Under the pieces are notes generated by a model. The model searched no databases. It was not told where the DNA came from and was given only the letters and a program-made list of their open reading frames with translations. From the NCBI RefSeq assembly GCF_947179515.1, contig NC_067483.1, forward strand, positions 90,800,835-90,864,834: 64,000 bases of DNA, given 5' to 3'. Positions 22,401 through 31,200 of the stretch are shown here, piece after piece (positions within the stretch are counted from its first letter, which is position 1; every line of letters begins with the position of its first letter). This DNA comes from Apodemus sylvaticus (Eukaryota > Chordata > Mammalia > Rodentia > Muridae). A program made the position numbers and the translations under genes.

Positions 22401-23184
22401 ATTACTCTTTCTTATTCATTGAGACACATTTTTCAGGTGAAATCAGAGCTCACTGATGCAGCTAGTCTTCCTAACCATTTTGCTCCAGGAATTCTGTCTC
22501 TTCCTTCCAGGCTGGAATTGCAGGCAGGCTACTATTCCCTAGAATGGCTTCTAGGGAATCTGGACTCTAGTACTCACACTTGTATGCTCTAACCATTGAG
22601 GATTCTTACCCTACTCGGTGTTCCTTAGTGATATAGTCTTGAGTCAGTCTTGCTCAGGAAGGTTTGCTAGACTTTGTAGAATTAGTTAATGTGGAGAAAT
22701 GTTAGATACAGCAGAGATTGTGGTGGTGTCCCTAGCAGCCAATCATCATACCTAAACAGACTATATTTAACAGGTTACTTTGCAAATTATGCAAACCATT
22801 GCTTTTTCACATGCTTCTGGTGAGTAAAGAAAGCTAACATAGAAGGTGCTGCCTGTGGTTTATGTGCCTTTGAATTTCTTAGGTGCAGCCATCTTCTTTG
22901 AATTCAAACATTACAAGCCTAAAAAGAGGTTTACCAGCACCAAGTGCTTTGCCTTCATGGAGATGGATGAAATTAAGCCTGGGCCAATCGTCATAGAACT
23001 GTAAGTTTTGGGCATAGCAAATGAATGGAACCTGGGGATCCATCAAGCAGAATATTTTAAACAATAATATTTCTTTTATGGTTACAGATACAAGAAACCC
23101 ACTGACTTTAAAAGAAAGAAATTGCAGTTATTGACCAAGAAACCACTTTATCTTCATCTACATCAAAGTTTGCACAAGGAATGA
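3683..23184 (+). CDS. Aida: Aida, axin interactor dorsalization-associated protein (5' part outside window; 9 exons)
   Basis: The spliced coding sequence is 3683-3752, 6884-6937, 7324-7378, 13868-13931, 14376-14479, 17096-17218, 19638-19760, 22883-23000 and 23088-23184. All junctions are GT-AG and the reading frame stays open through 268 codons plus a split first codon. The product matches AIDA as I know it: the end of an all-helical N-terminal domain, an acidic Glu/Asp-Gly linker (about residues 119-152), then a C2 domain (about 153-305) ending HKE. Known roles of the family are binding Axin to block Axin-driven JNK activation in dorsoventral patterning, membrane lipid binding through the C2 domain, and ER-linked control of fat absorption. 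Only the start (about residues 1-36) and the promoter are missing, to the left. The gene is convergent with Mia3. Identification is firm; exon ends were set by hand from splice consensus and phase. Confidence 0.96.
3985..4140 (-). mobile_element. Diverged B1 SINE
   Basis: Reverse B1 words: gagacaaggtctctcac, tagaccatgatggtcttg and gtgctaggattaaag. Confidence 0.75.
4800..4952 (-). mobile_element. B1 SINE
   Basis: Reverse B1: ctctgtgtagccccagctg, agacaaggctggccttg and cctctgcctcctgagc. A fragment of another SINE follows to about 5105. Confidence 0.85.
5513..5905 (-). repeat. Local tandem duplication carrying B3 SINE sequence
   Basis: Two copies begin atatctcagtacaaatagaa (about 5517) and atatctcagtgcaaatagaa (about 5664), about 147 bp apart. 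Each continues into the same reversed B3 sequence (gcctgtatgtatgt, then ggtgcccatagaag or ggtacccacagaag). The first copy stops at about 5655; the second runs on to the B3 end at about 5905. Confidence 0.75.
6465..6601 (-). mobile_element. B1 SINE
   Basis: Reverse B1: tatgtagccccggctgtcc, tagaccaggctggtcttg and gtactgggattgaaggcg. Confidence 0.8.
6884..6937 (+). CDS. Aida: Aida exon, residues 61-78
   Basis: This 54-nt exon is in frame at both ends and reads KTIGKIATCLELRSAALQ. The acceptor is tctcctacag after a T-rich tract and the donor is gtaaac. It encodes an amphipathic helix of the N-terminal domain. Confidence 0.94.
7324..7378 (+). CDS. Aida: Aida exon, residues 79-97
   Basis: Acceptor aactttag, donor gtaagt (strong). 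It reads STQSQEEFKLEDLKKLEP and ends with one base of a split Ile codon that the next exon completes. Confidence 0.94.
7811..7833 (+). repeat. Poly-C tract (C18 then GCCCC)
   Basis: Eighteen uninterrupted C followed by G and four C. Guanine-rich on the other strand and prone to slippage. Confidence 0.95.
8680..8995 (-). mobile_element. Probable old L1 fragment
   Basis: 'gtctattctgaacattttatgcaaatggaac' resembles reversed old mammalian L1 sequence like that at 490-1400. Divergence is high, so the family call is tentative. Confidence 0.4.
9855..9968 (-). mobile_element. Diverged B1 fragment
   Basis: 'gccttgctgtgtagccc' and 'ctgccttagcctcccaagta' in reversed B1 order. Confidence 0.6.
10035..10278 (-). 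mobile_element. Rodent SINE (B3/B4-type) with (TATC)n-rich end
   Basis: A TATC/TGTC-rich start (10040-10115), then 'ggttctctccttccactat', 'gggtcccaggaatcaaactc' and 'cccactgagctgtctgc', a reversed SINE. Confidence 0.6.
10569..10733 (-). mobile_element. B1 SINE
   Basis: T-rich tail (reverse poly-A), then a near-consensus reversed B1 through 'cgtgcgccaccactgccc'. Flanked by 'ctttccttagaagttttt' on both sides, a clear target-site duplication. Confidence 0.93.
11215..11370 (+). mobile_element. ID/B4-type SINE
   Basis: 'agcgaaatggctcagagtgc' then 'cctgagttcaatccccagga' and 'gtcctctggcctccaca'. Forward rodent SINE wording. Confidence 0.6.
11400..11588 (-). mobile_element. B3-type SINE fragment
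   Basis: Ends with 'aaacactgagctatatctccagctcc', the reversed B3/B2 head. Confidence 0.5.
11636..11775 (+). mobile_element. Diverged B1
   Basis: 'gtggtaacacgtgcctgtaat', 'aaggcagaggcagaaggatt' and 'gggccagcctgacctatat' follow B1 order. Confidence 0.5.
12236..12390 (+). mobile_element. Diverged B1/proto-B1
   Basis: 'aagctggatgtggtgggata' and 'gaggctgaggtgggaagatt', ending 'gaaactgtctccaaac' and an A-rich tail. Confidence 0.5.
13868..13931 (+). CDS. Aida: Aida exon, residues 97-118
   Basis: Acceptor tttattatag, donor gtattc. It reads LKNILTYNKEFPFDVQPIPL and leaves AG of a split Arg codon. It follows a 6.5-kb intron, the longest Aida intron in the window. Confidence 0.94.
14079..14259 (-). 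mobile_element. B2 SINE
   Basis: Reversed B2: 'agatttatttatttcatgta', 'gctgtcttcagacacaccag', 'gctgggaattgaactcagg' and 'ctgagccatctccccagccc'. It lies in a 444-nt Aida intron, only about 115 nt before the next exon. Confidence 0.93.
14376..14479 (+). CDS. Aida: Aida exon, acidic linker, residues 118-153
   Basis: Acceptor ttcatgtag, donor gtgggc (weak). It encodes RILAPGEEENLEFEDDEEGG and then a Gly/Ala/Pro/Ser-rich stretch, the flexible acidic linker between the helical domain and the C2 domain. The frame stays open 146 nt into the following intron (see findings). Confidence 0.94.
15072..15160 (-). mobile_element. B3 SINE fragment
   Basis: 'tttcatgtattttgcttgca' and 'gcatgactggtgtctgcag' match the 5'-most part of reversed B3. 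Confidence 0.45.
15538..15701 (-). mobile_element. B1 SINE
   Basis: Near-consensus reversed B1 with a T/G-rich tail ('gacagggtttctctgttta', 'caagtgctgggattaaagg'). Confidence 0.93.
16280..16420 (-). mobile_element. B1 SINE
   Basis: Reversed B1: 'gagacggggtttccccgtg', 'aaacaagactggcctcaag' and 'tgctgggattaaaggtgtg'. Confidence 0.85.
16420..16464 (+). repeat. T45 homopolymer
   Basis: Forty-five consecutive T between a B1 and a B3, the reverse poly-A tail of the following minus-strand B3. Length is likely polymorphic or uncertain. Confidence 0.95.
16465..16637 (-). mobile_element. B3 SINE
   Basis: Reversed B3: 'cagaagagggcatcagatgc', 'gagttacagaagttgtgagc' and 'gagccatcttttcagcctc'. Confidence 0.85.
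17096..17218 (+). CDS. Aida: Aida exon, start of C2 domain, residues 153-194
   Basis: Acceptor ctgttgccag, donor gtcaga (weak). It reads TLLPRLPSEPGMTLLTIRIE, then KIGLKDAGQCIDPYITVSVK. The alternating hydrophobic strand followed by DPYITV is the typical first part of a C2 fold. It ends with the first base of an Asp codon. Confidence 0.95.
18103..18272 (+). mobile_element. B1 SINE
   Basis: Forward B1: 'gcatgcctttaatcccagaac', 'gtgagttccaagacagccag', then (CAAA)n. An older B1-like element lies just upstream at 17853-17970. Confidence 0.9.
18406..18594 (-). mobile_element. hAT-Charlie-type MITE, copy 1
   Basis: It begins CAGTGGTTCTCAATC and ends GTTGAGAACTGCTG, matching terminal inverted repeats of the MER1/Charlie type. 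Its inside is the reverse complement of copies 2 and 3 (33527-33718, 59495-59705). Confidence 0.8.
19393..19462 (+). mobile_element. B1 3' fragment
   Basis: 'gttctaggacagccagggct' and 'acacagagaaacgcagtctc' followed by an A-rich tail. Confidence 0.75.
19638..19760 (+). CDS. Aida: Aida exon, C2 domain, residues 194-235
   Basis: Acceptor ttctctctag, donor gtttgt (weak). It reads LNGIDLTPVQDTPVASRKED, then TYVHFNVDIELQKHVEKLTK: central C2 beta strands and the loop between them. Confidence 0.95.
19966..20200 (+). mobile_element. B4-type SINE
   Basis: 'cctgggagatggctcagtga' at the head, then B1-like 'aaaagccaggcgtgacagcc' and 'agagagaaaccctgtctcc', the ID/B1 composite order of B4. Confidence 0.7.
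20201..21917 (+). other. Aida: Unique intronic sequence
   Basis: About 1.7 kb of the 3.1-kb Aida intron with no repeat, exon or RNA gene that I can recognise. Short open frames here have no coding character. Confidence 0.5.
21918..22298 (-). mobile_element. Rodent hAT-type repeat (RChARR1-like), copy 1
   Basis: 'agcaagctgggaggaaagga' followed by 'gcaggagctgatgcagaggc' and 'tttcttatagaaaccaggac', ending 'gtcaagctagcacaaaac'. The same order of words occurs at 32970-33345 and 37655-38020. The family name is from memory; orientation is tentative. Confidence 0.55.
22300..22605 (-). mobile_element. B4-type SINE, reversed and diverged
   Basis: TG/CATG-rich start, then 'cattgagacacatttttcag', 'tcagagctcactgatgcagc' and 'tatgctctaaccattgagg' in reversed B4 order. 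Confidence 0.45.
22883..23000 (+). CDS. Aida: Aida exon, C2 domain, residues 235-274
   Basis: Acceptor gaatttcttag, donor gtaagt. It reads AAIFFEFKHYKPKKRFTSTK, then CFAFMEMDEIKPGPIVIE. The basic KHYKPKKR patch fits the lipid-binding face reported for AIDA C2 (inference). It ends with CT of a split Leu codon. Confidence 0.95.
23088..23184 (+). CDS. Aida: Aida last coding exon, residues 274-305 and stop
   Basis: Acceptor tatggttacag. It reads YKKPTDFKRKKLQLLTKKPL, then YLHLHQSLHKE and TGA at 23182-23184. The intron before it is only 87 nt. The 3' UTR continues without interruption. Confidence 0.95.
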
Positions 23185-24170
23185 TCCTGATACAAATTTT
23201 ACCATCAGAAACCATCATAGCTCTGTGTAGCATCATCACCCTTCAACAGGCAGGAAATGAGCCCAACCTGTGCCAGCTGACCAAGCAAGTCTATTGCACA
23301 GCCAGCCGGACCCCAGAACAAAAGTGCAGCAGACACTGAACTAGCACTCCTTTGGATACAGGTTTATTGTAGATTTTGAAACATTTTTACTTTTCTATTA
23401 ATTGTGCAATTAATAGTCTATTTTCTCATTGCCACTACTACCCTGTTTTCTGGACAGTACTGTTGTGGTAGACGTGCAGAACTTGAGATAATGCAGCAAT
23501 AAGAATGTGCTAGAGTTTACATCTCTGCTCACTTCTGCTCCAGTATGCTCTTCGGGTTTAAATGCCACACTGTGAGTTGAGGTGGGTAGAACTGCTGAGT
23601 GGAATTGGACTAGTTACATTGCCTAGCAAGGACTCCTTAGAAGAGACCTAGCCTGATGCCTAGGTCTGCTCATAAACAGTGTGACCTGGCCAGATGAGAA
23701 CTGAGTGAGTGTTCCCCGGATGACCAGATTGATTTCCTGAAGAGAGCACATGTAGAGTCAGGTGGATTATCTGTTCTTCTCTATTGTACTGCTAATTCTT
23801 TCTAGTAGTTCTAGGGTTAATGTTGGAACCATCTCAGAATAACTAGGGATTTTAAAATGTGTTTACAGTATCTTTTAAATTGTATCATTTAGGATCAGCT
23901 GAGTCAGATGTTAAGATGCTGCGGGATCACTGCTGCTTTCCTGAACACCCGTTGTGAGACCTTAAGACCGCATACCTCTTCTTAGTATGCAAAAATCTGG
24001 AAAGACTGTCTATTTTTTTTTAATATAGGTAGATAGGATTGCCATTTATTTCCTATTTAGATATACAGTCATTCATCCATATGAAAATATGCAGGTCGTT
24101 AGTTTATTTTGAATGGACTATTTACTTTTGGTGTAACAAGGCATAAATAAAACTTTGAAAGCACACTATG
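23185..24170 (+). other. Aida: Aida 3' untranslated region
   Basis: About 1 kb of unique, repeat-free sequence after the stop codon. It ends near AATAAA at 24146-24151, with a GT-rich tract (ggttgtt) about 20 nt further on. A second AATAAA at 24430-24435 could give a longer form. The exact cleavage site is not visible from sequence alone. Confidence 0.75.
24146..24151 (+). terminator. Aida: Aida polyadenylation signal
   Basis: Canonical AATAAA about 960 nt after the stop codon, followed by a GT-rich element. It is the best candidate 3' end; the alternative AATAAA lies at 24430. Confidence 0.65.
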
Positions 24171-25562
24171 GATGGTTGTTACACAGAACATTAGGATTCA
24201 TGAGGGGCTTTCTGTGGGTTAGACATGCCACATATTTTAATATTCACGTGTCAGTGAACAGTGCATGAGGGGCTGCACTGCCAATACTGGGCATGTTTTT
24301 AAATAGTATAACCTCATCACACCATTCAATATATTTGCTTTTTCAAGTATGTTTTAAACTTGCCCTTCTTTAAGAGATCTGGTCTTGACTTTTAGCACTT
24401 ACTAGGCCATTGTTTACTAGATAGATCTTAATAAAAACTGTATTTCAGGTTCAACCTGAAAAAAAAATCCACAACCAAATTATTCTTGATTGGGTTAATT
24501 CCAAATGCTAAAATAATTCCATCTATAATAGCTCTAGAGGATGGAGATGTTTGCCTTACATTAGCTCACTGTCCAACTCAGGCTTTGAGCTGTAGATCCC
24601 CAGACTGTAAGTTCCTCAGGGGAAGAGCCACACCTGCCATGTAAGGTCTAAGGTATTTGGCAGGACTCTACCTAGGGAGTGCCCAGTACATTTTGTTTGA
24701 TGTTGCTGGCTAGACCTAAAAAAATAATTCCTTAAAACCTATTATTATTAAAACGTAGCAAAGACTGTACATTGTCCTTTTTCATTTTTTACAGATCATA
24801 AAAGACAAGTAGCAAGGTGGTAACTTTCTGTGCTCTAGCACTGACTGTTCACACAAGCTTGGCTTCTATGAACTACAGATGCCTGCCGTCGGGGTTAAAG
24901 CACTTTAGTGGACCATCATGTGCTATACCCAGCTTTAATTCAGACCCGAAGCAGGCAGCACAAGAGCATTCCCCACTTGACAAGTTTCTGTACTGAGCAC
25001 TAGCCTTGTCTCTAGCAGAGGTGCTGCTCCTTCCTAGTGAGCTTAGCCATTCAACCCAGAAACAGCCGGAGGGAACTTCTGAAACAAGAACTTTTAAAAT
25101 GGAAGAATGATTCAACTGAGGTAAGATGTCCTCTGTGCCATCTGTAGACGGACAGGCTTTTGTAACATAGGATGTCTGATCAGACAGGGCTGAGGAAAGG
25201 CAGTAATAGACAGGCAGAAATGCTACAACTGAGGTTTCTCCACATATTTCTGATGATTTTTATGATGACAGGATAACTAAAGGCCTTTAGGGGAATATCT
25301 TAATTTTGAATATAAAAAAGGATTAATTTACCTTTACTATTTGTCTTCTTAGCTTGTATAATTTTTATTTTATATGCCCTCTAAATTTAGGTAATCAAGA
25401 TAGCTGAGGCAGGAGGATAGCAAGTTTGATCAAGCCTAGACTATATAGGTGAGACCCCCATCTTTAAAAAAAAAAGGCAAAAATTATAAATTATATTTTC
25501 ACTGTTTTGTGTCCAGATATTTTCAAGAAATTGTGCAATTTTTATATGGTTAAAAATGGCAT

Positions 25563-25795
25563 GTGTAGCTAAAGAGATGGTTCAGGGGTTAAAAGCACTT
25601 TTTGCTCTTGTAGAGAACCAGGGTTCAGTTCCCAACACCCACATGATGGCTCACAACTGCCTGTAACTCCAGTTCTAGGGATCTAGTGCCCTCTTCTGGC
25701 CCCATGGGTACCAGACATAACACATGTTGCACATACATACATGCAAGCATGCAAGCAGAACACATATGCTTAGAATAGAAAATAAAGTTTTAAAT
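25563..25795 (+). mobile_element. B3 SINE
   Basis: 'taaagagatggttcaggggt', 'cacaactgcctgtaactcca' and 'cagacataacacatgttgc' with an AATAAAG tail. Confidence 0.85.
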
Positions 25796-26187
25796 TATAT
25801 ACACTCTCCTGTGCATTTTCTTATAGATAAAAAATCTTCTGTAATTCTGGATTGGGATCAGGCAGGTTGAACTCTTTCTTACTGGAGGACTTACAGGCTC
25901 CCTTAAAATTCCTGCATTCAGAGAACCTGTCTTTGTATGTCTTCAGTCATTGAAGATTTTATTTTACATTGAAGCTTTTGCTTATTTTTTCAAAATCTCC
26001 AGTGGATAACTTCCCAGCAGTGACATGATGTGCCCTAGGTTTCAGTCATTACATCACAGGACTTTAGAGTACAGTGTCACAGTAAGCTGTTTTCACTTTT
26101 TATAGCTTTAATTACTGCAGTTTATATTTAACGTGCTGCCAAAGGTGCTATAAATAAATTGTCTGAACTAGTTGTTTTAAAGACAGT

Positions 26188-26358
26188 GTAGGACTGATGA
26201 GATGGTTAAGAGCACTGACTGCTCTTCCATAGGTCCTGAGTTCATTTTCCATCATACACATGGTGGCTCACAACCATCTTTAATGGGATTGGATGCCCTC
26301 TTCTGGTGTGTCTGAAGAGAGCAACAGTGTGTACTCACATAAATAAATCTTTAAAGAC
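26188..26358 (+). mobile_element. B2 SINE
   Basis: 'agagcactgactgctcttcc', 'gccctcttctggtgtgtctg' and an AATAAAT tail. Confidence 0.9.
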
Positions 26359-26827
26359 AGTTTAAAAGGGTACAAACTTTAAGTGTGACACAATACCATA
26401 TTCTTAAACTTACCCAACTTATAAAGAAGCAGCAGTGTTTAAATACTAATTTCTGAATAAATTCTGAAAAAGTATCTGTTAAAGAATTGAGCCAGGCATA
26501 GTAAGTCAAACCTGAAATTCCAGCCTCTAAGGAAGCTGAGATAGGAGGGCCATGTTGGGTACAGAAGGGGACCCTTGCTCAGAACAGCCATGTAACTGAG
26601 CTCAGCCCAGAGCTGTGGGTGAGGATGTACATTGGCTTTCTCATCTTTCTGCCTCATGGCAGCTTCCTGATTCTTAGCCTTACTCCTTGAGAATCAGCTG
26701 CAAGGTGATGAGACAATAAAAAGGAATGATCTTACAGTCATGACATATGACATCTATCTTGTGAGCCACCCTTAGTGAAAGAATGATTTTAAAAGCAACA
26801 ACATACCAGATCAGATAATTTTATTCC

Positions 26828-26987
26828 CCACATGTGCCATGGTGTGTGTGTGGGGACGGGGGGTGGTGGGGGAGGCTCAGAGAATAGCTTGTGGAAGTGG
26901 TTCTCTTCATGAAGTGGGTCCAAGGGATCAAACCTGAGCTGTCAGGCTTGGCAGTATCTTTACTGCTGAGCCATCTTACTGGCCCAA
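26828..26987 (-). mobile_element. ID/B4-type SINE
   Basis: G-rich stretch (26856-26874), then 'gtggttctcttcatgaagtg' and 'gctgagccatcttactggcc'. Confidence 0.55.
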
Positions 26988-26999
26988 GTAATTTTCTTT

Positions 27000-27116
27000 T
27001 TCTCAGTTTTTGAGATAGGCTCTATATAACCCTGGCTGTCCTGGAACTCAGATATCTGCTTGCCTTTGCGTCCCAAGTGCTGGGATTAAAGGTGTGAGCC
27101 GCCAAGCCCAGCTCCA
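27000..27116 (-). mobile_element. B1 SINE, internally shortened
   Basis: 'gagataggctctatataacc', 'gctgtcctggaactcagata' and 'gctgggattaaaggtgtgag'. The middle 'tagaccaggctggcc' segment is missing. Confidence 0.85.
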
Positions 27117-27649
27117 AATAATTCTTGATAGTAGTACAAATTTATACTCTGAAAACCATTCTCAGGCTGTGAGCACCAAGAAAGGGTAGACCTGTAGAAT
27201 GAGTGGGGCCTCTGGCTGATTTGAAAGCAAAGGAACTTCCCTGTAGAGCTCCCTGATGACTTTGAAGGAGAACTGATCACTGTCACATGGAATATACCCA
27301 GCCCACCAACGCAGTTCCAGAAGTATGGTGGTCAGGGTTCCCAATTGATGCATGTCCCATAGCAACCCAAAGAATCAGCAGACACTGGAAGATAGTAGTA
27401 AACCAAGTTTATGAACTATTACTACAAAGAACTTAGCAACAGGGGACAGTTCATGATCCTTGAGTAAACTTTTTTTTTTAGCGTAACAGTCTTTGAGACA
27501 CAAATGGAGCTGTAAACACCTTGCTCTGAATCAACTGGCATACACTAAACCGAGGCCATGGAAATACGTGTTCTTAAAGCATTTCCACAGGAAATGTTCA
27601 TACTTTACGATATTCTAAATCATTTAGCAATCATTACATATGCTACATG

Positions 27650-27899
27650 AACTAAACACAGGTATTCTTTATTGCACATTTCAAAGTTGGAAGGATATTC
27701 TAGCTTCAGAGGTGATTTTTACTTAGAAGGGAAAATAATATATTTTTGTTTGGCTCAAAAATGCAAACTGCCAAGGCAGCTTAGTACTAAAAACAATCTT
27801 TGTAAAACAAACGTTTAGGTTTTGATGCCAACGAAATCCTTTGCTGTAATGAATGATGCACTGTCCACTTCCTCTCTGACTCAGTGACAGAGGTCAGAG
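27650..27899 (-). other. Mia3: Mia3 3' untranslated region (minimum extent)
   Basis: Sequence after the stop codon, minus strand. A minus-strand AATAAA at 27673-27668 is followed closely by TGTGTTT, giving a short 3' UTR of about 240 nt. Longer forms are possible: other minus-strand AATAAA motifs lie further left (for example 25369-25364), and I recall the human 3' UTR as much longer. Confidence 0.55.
27668..27673 (-). terminator. Mia3: Candidate Mia3 polyadenylation signal (proximal)
   Basis: AATAAA on the minus strand 230 nt after the stop, with a GT-rich element (tgtgttt) about 7 nt beyond it. Whether it is the main site cannot be decided from sequence. Confidence 0.45.
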
Positions 27900-28216
27900 T
27901 CAGGGGGTGGGCTTTGAAGCCTGTGAGCGGTCCTGGACACTGCTTGGAGAGGCAGGTTGGGCTTCCTCTCTCGGGCCTGAAGGCAGTGAGTCTCTTACAG
28001 TGGGTGGTGGCGGCAGCAGGTACTCCTGAGGACCATGGGTTGGAGGTGGTAATCGGGTACCAGGAATAAAGAACTCTCTTGGACCAAGTGAACCTGGAGG
28101 TCTAAATGGTGTATGTCCTGGTAAAAATTCCCGAGGATCAACAGGCAGGTCCCGTTTCCCTGGCAGAACACCTGGTGCATATTCTCTTATGCCTAGTGGT
28201 GGGCGCATGCCTGGAA
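27900..28216 (-). CDS. Mia3: Mia3 last coding exon, proline-rich C-terminus, residues 1826-1930 and stop
   Basis: Acceptor gacttgttttgtag. It reads PGMRPPLGIREYAPGVLPGK and later PFRPPGSLGPREFFIPGTRL. It ends QDRSQASKPTP with TGA at 27902-27900... the stop codon on the minus strand. The repeated PREF/PGTRLPPPTHGPQEY pattern is typical of the MIA3/cTAGE family tail. Confidence 0.95.
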
Positions 28217-31200
28217 CTACAAAACAAGTCATATAAATACTAAGTAACATATTTAAATGAGCAATCATTCCAAGTACAGTTTAAGATGTGTATTAATTTC
28301 TCAACCCTATAAAATCAAGTGTGGTACCCTGACTGTACTTAAGTCAAATGAGGCTTAGCAAATTAAATTATAGCCTGTGGCCACTAAACAAAGGTCAGGC
28401 TTAAACAGCTCTGCTTAATTCCAAGTTTTCTTTTCACTCTTGTAGCTCTGCATCTCAGAATAGCTCCATTCAGCATAACAGCCATATCAAGAATATGTTT
28501 CATTGCTACAAAGTGAAATATTACTATCAATTGTCAACTGAGTGGTCATGTGCCAAAATAGTCAAGATGATGAACTCAAATTGATCTTCATTTACTGGGT
28601 TTGTATTGTGTTCTCTGTAACACCTCTATTCTATCTAGTCCCACTGAGAATTGAATTTTTACCTCTTCCATCTCTATTCTGTGACCAGTGGCTTATGCTT
28701 CTGTTACAGATAATGACAGGCTTTAATGTTATAGGATGTATGTATCTGCAACCTATAGAATGCCATGGCATGAGTCATCCATCTTTTCTTTTCTTTTTTT
28801 TTTTTATTTTTTATTTATTTATTTATTTTTGGTTTTTTTGGATTTTGTTTTTTTTCAAGATAGGGTTTCTCTGTATAGCCCTGGCTGTCCTGGAACTCAC
28901 TTTGTAGACCAGGCTGGCCTCGAACTCAGAAATCTGCCTCCTCTGCCTCCCAGAGTGCTGGGATTACAGGCGTGCGCCGCCACCACCACCTGGCTCCATC
29001 TTTTCTACATAGTATGTAGCCACTGGTGTTCAAGTGAACCTGCAGACGGAACATTACCGGCTTTCCTAAATGACCCCTTTCCTTGTCTAGCCATGCCCAA
29101 CTCAGTTTAGGCATGAGAGTAGATAGTACCTATATGTGCTCAGAAAGTTGAGGATAGGTTAAAATGTACTCTCAGCTTTAGCCTTAGTTGGAAAGATCTA
29201 TGATAGCAACTACTTTAGCAAGGAACAGAAAAGATGAATATTTTTTACAAGTAAGTTAATTCTGTCCAAATCATCATACCAAATGGTGGAGGAAGTGGGC
29301 GAGGTCCAAAAGGCCCACAGAGCTGAGGAGGTGGTCCATAGCGTATGGGTGGTGGCACTGGGCCTGCCATGAGAGGCACCCCTGGAAATGGAGGCGGCAC
29401 TTTGGGAGCCGTGTTAACCTGCAGGACAGAAGCAGTCAAAGTTTGGAAGTGCTTTAACATGACAAAGTGCCAAGACGAGTAAACTGGCACCTGTCCAAAA
29501 AGCAGTCAGTGTACCACCACCTCTCCCCATGTTGCCAGTGACAACCCAGAGAGATCAGAAGGATGCTGCAGGCAGTGACTAGGGTCATGCCATACACACT
29601 GCAATCTGTATCAAAAAGTGGTCTCAAATCTCATGACTACAACTCCAGATGTACATATTAAGAATATAGGGAACATCAGGATATACTGCACTTAAAAAAA
29701 TACGGATAACAGATTAAAAATATGTATCTACAGAAATAGTGACAGCAACCATTCAGGGTTCAGTGGCCTTTGCTACATTATTCAAATGTTCATATCTTTA
29801 CATATGTGTGAGTATCTTGCTTTAAACATTGAGCAAGCAAAGGCAAGAAGAGTTTAGCTGATTTATTGGAGGCTATACTGAAAGAGGACAAGCTGGAATT
29901 CAAACACCAGGTTCCACTCCACGGCTGTACCTGCCCCCGCCCTGTATAATTTAAGTCTCTAGTCTCTGAAGTCTTCTGGAAAGGCATTTAGGGCTCACCA
30001 GACTGGCTTTAGATAAAATGACTTCTCAAGAGGTGCACATTCCTAGAGTCCTGCACGGGAACTTCACAGTGTTACCAGCACAGTGTCATGTACATTATTA
30101 GGAAGACAAAGCTCCAGTAATGACCTTCCCTGGCTAGCAACACTGCGCACTGGAGGACAGGAATTCCTATACTGTGTTAATGTAGTGCAGCAGGCTCAGC
30201 AACTGCACTAGCCACACGTCTCAGAGCACACACTTCTGGATAGTCAACAAGTATGGACAGTGCTCAGGACATGCTTCTGTTTGTAAAAAGTCTGATTTCA
30301 TATCATTCAAAACAGTTTTTCAGGTACACAAATGCAGGGAGTTTTAGTAGCATAGTTCTAGGCAGATAATGAAAACAAATCATGTGATTTACAGTGAGTT
30401 ATTTCACTCAGAGCTTTCAGCACAAAACACACAGCATAAGTTGTAGTGACAGTTTTTTACTATGTAGTAATAGTTACAACAAGTGCACTAATCTGCTCAG
30501 TAATTTAACGCAACAGGAAAATGGATAAAATGGATGTCAACAACCAACCACTGACTCAGTGACATTCCAAAGTCTCTGGAGTGATGCTGCCTCTCAAGCA
30601 GAGTGAACAGGGTAAGTAGCATGCATTTATAAACTGACTACGGACAAACCAAGCAAAACCAGAGGCCACTCCAGCCCTCAATCTCTAAACACTTACCGCT
30701 ACTGGATGCCCAGCTAAAGGGGCCATGCTGGAAACTGAGGAGCCTTCTGGCTCTTGGGGAACGGTTTGCTTTTAAAGAAACAAATAGTCATAAACAAGAG
30801 ATGAGGAAGAGACCAATAGGAAATATTCATCTGCCAGTATGCCTGAGAGCTTACCTTGCCCTCATCCATGGCCTTAGCGGGAGAAGAGCTCCTGGAGCTG
30901 CTGTTCACCACAGGAGCTGGACCTGGGTCTGTGAGAGGCCAGAGAACTGACTTAGACTCACTCTGACTGTTACACTTTGAGAAGAATCAAAGCCCCACAT
31001 GCATGAGACTGAGAAAGTACTTAGGCCCTTACCAGAAGTAGAGTGCTTCCCAGATGCCTCTGATGGCCATCGAGGGCGAGGTAAATGCCTGTCCAGTGAC
31101 CCTTGAGGAAGAAACAACAGAGCTATTGACATGTCATTCTCAGAGGGAATAAGCCTGTTGTGAACAGGGCTCAACTTTTAACTAGAAATCAACATTACAA

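Larger units (their letters stand above)
24171..27650. other. Region between the convergent Aida and Mia3 3' ends
   Basis: No coding exon of either gene was found. It holds a B1-related fragment (25385-25480), a B3 (25563-25795), a B2 (26188-26358), an ID/B4-type SINE (26828-26987) and a B1 (27000-27116). The rest is unique AT-rich sequence. Much of it may be transcribed as extended Mia3 or Aida 3' UTR. Confidence 0.6.
28217..30696 (-). other. Mia3: Mia3 introns around the PPP-rich exon
   Basis: The 28217-29279 intron holds one B1. The 29419-30696 intron (about 1.3 kb) is unique and shows nothing recognised. Confidence 0.55.
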
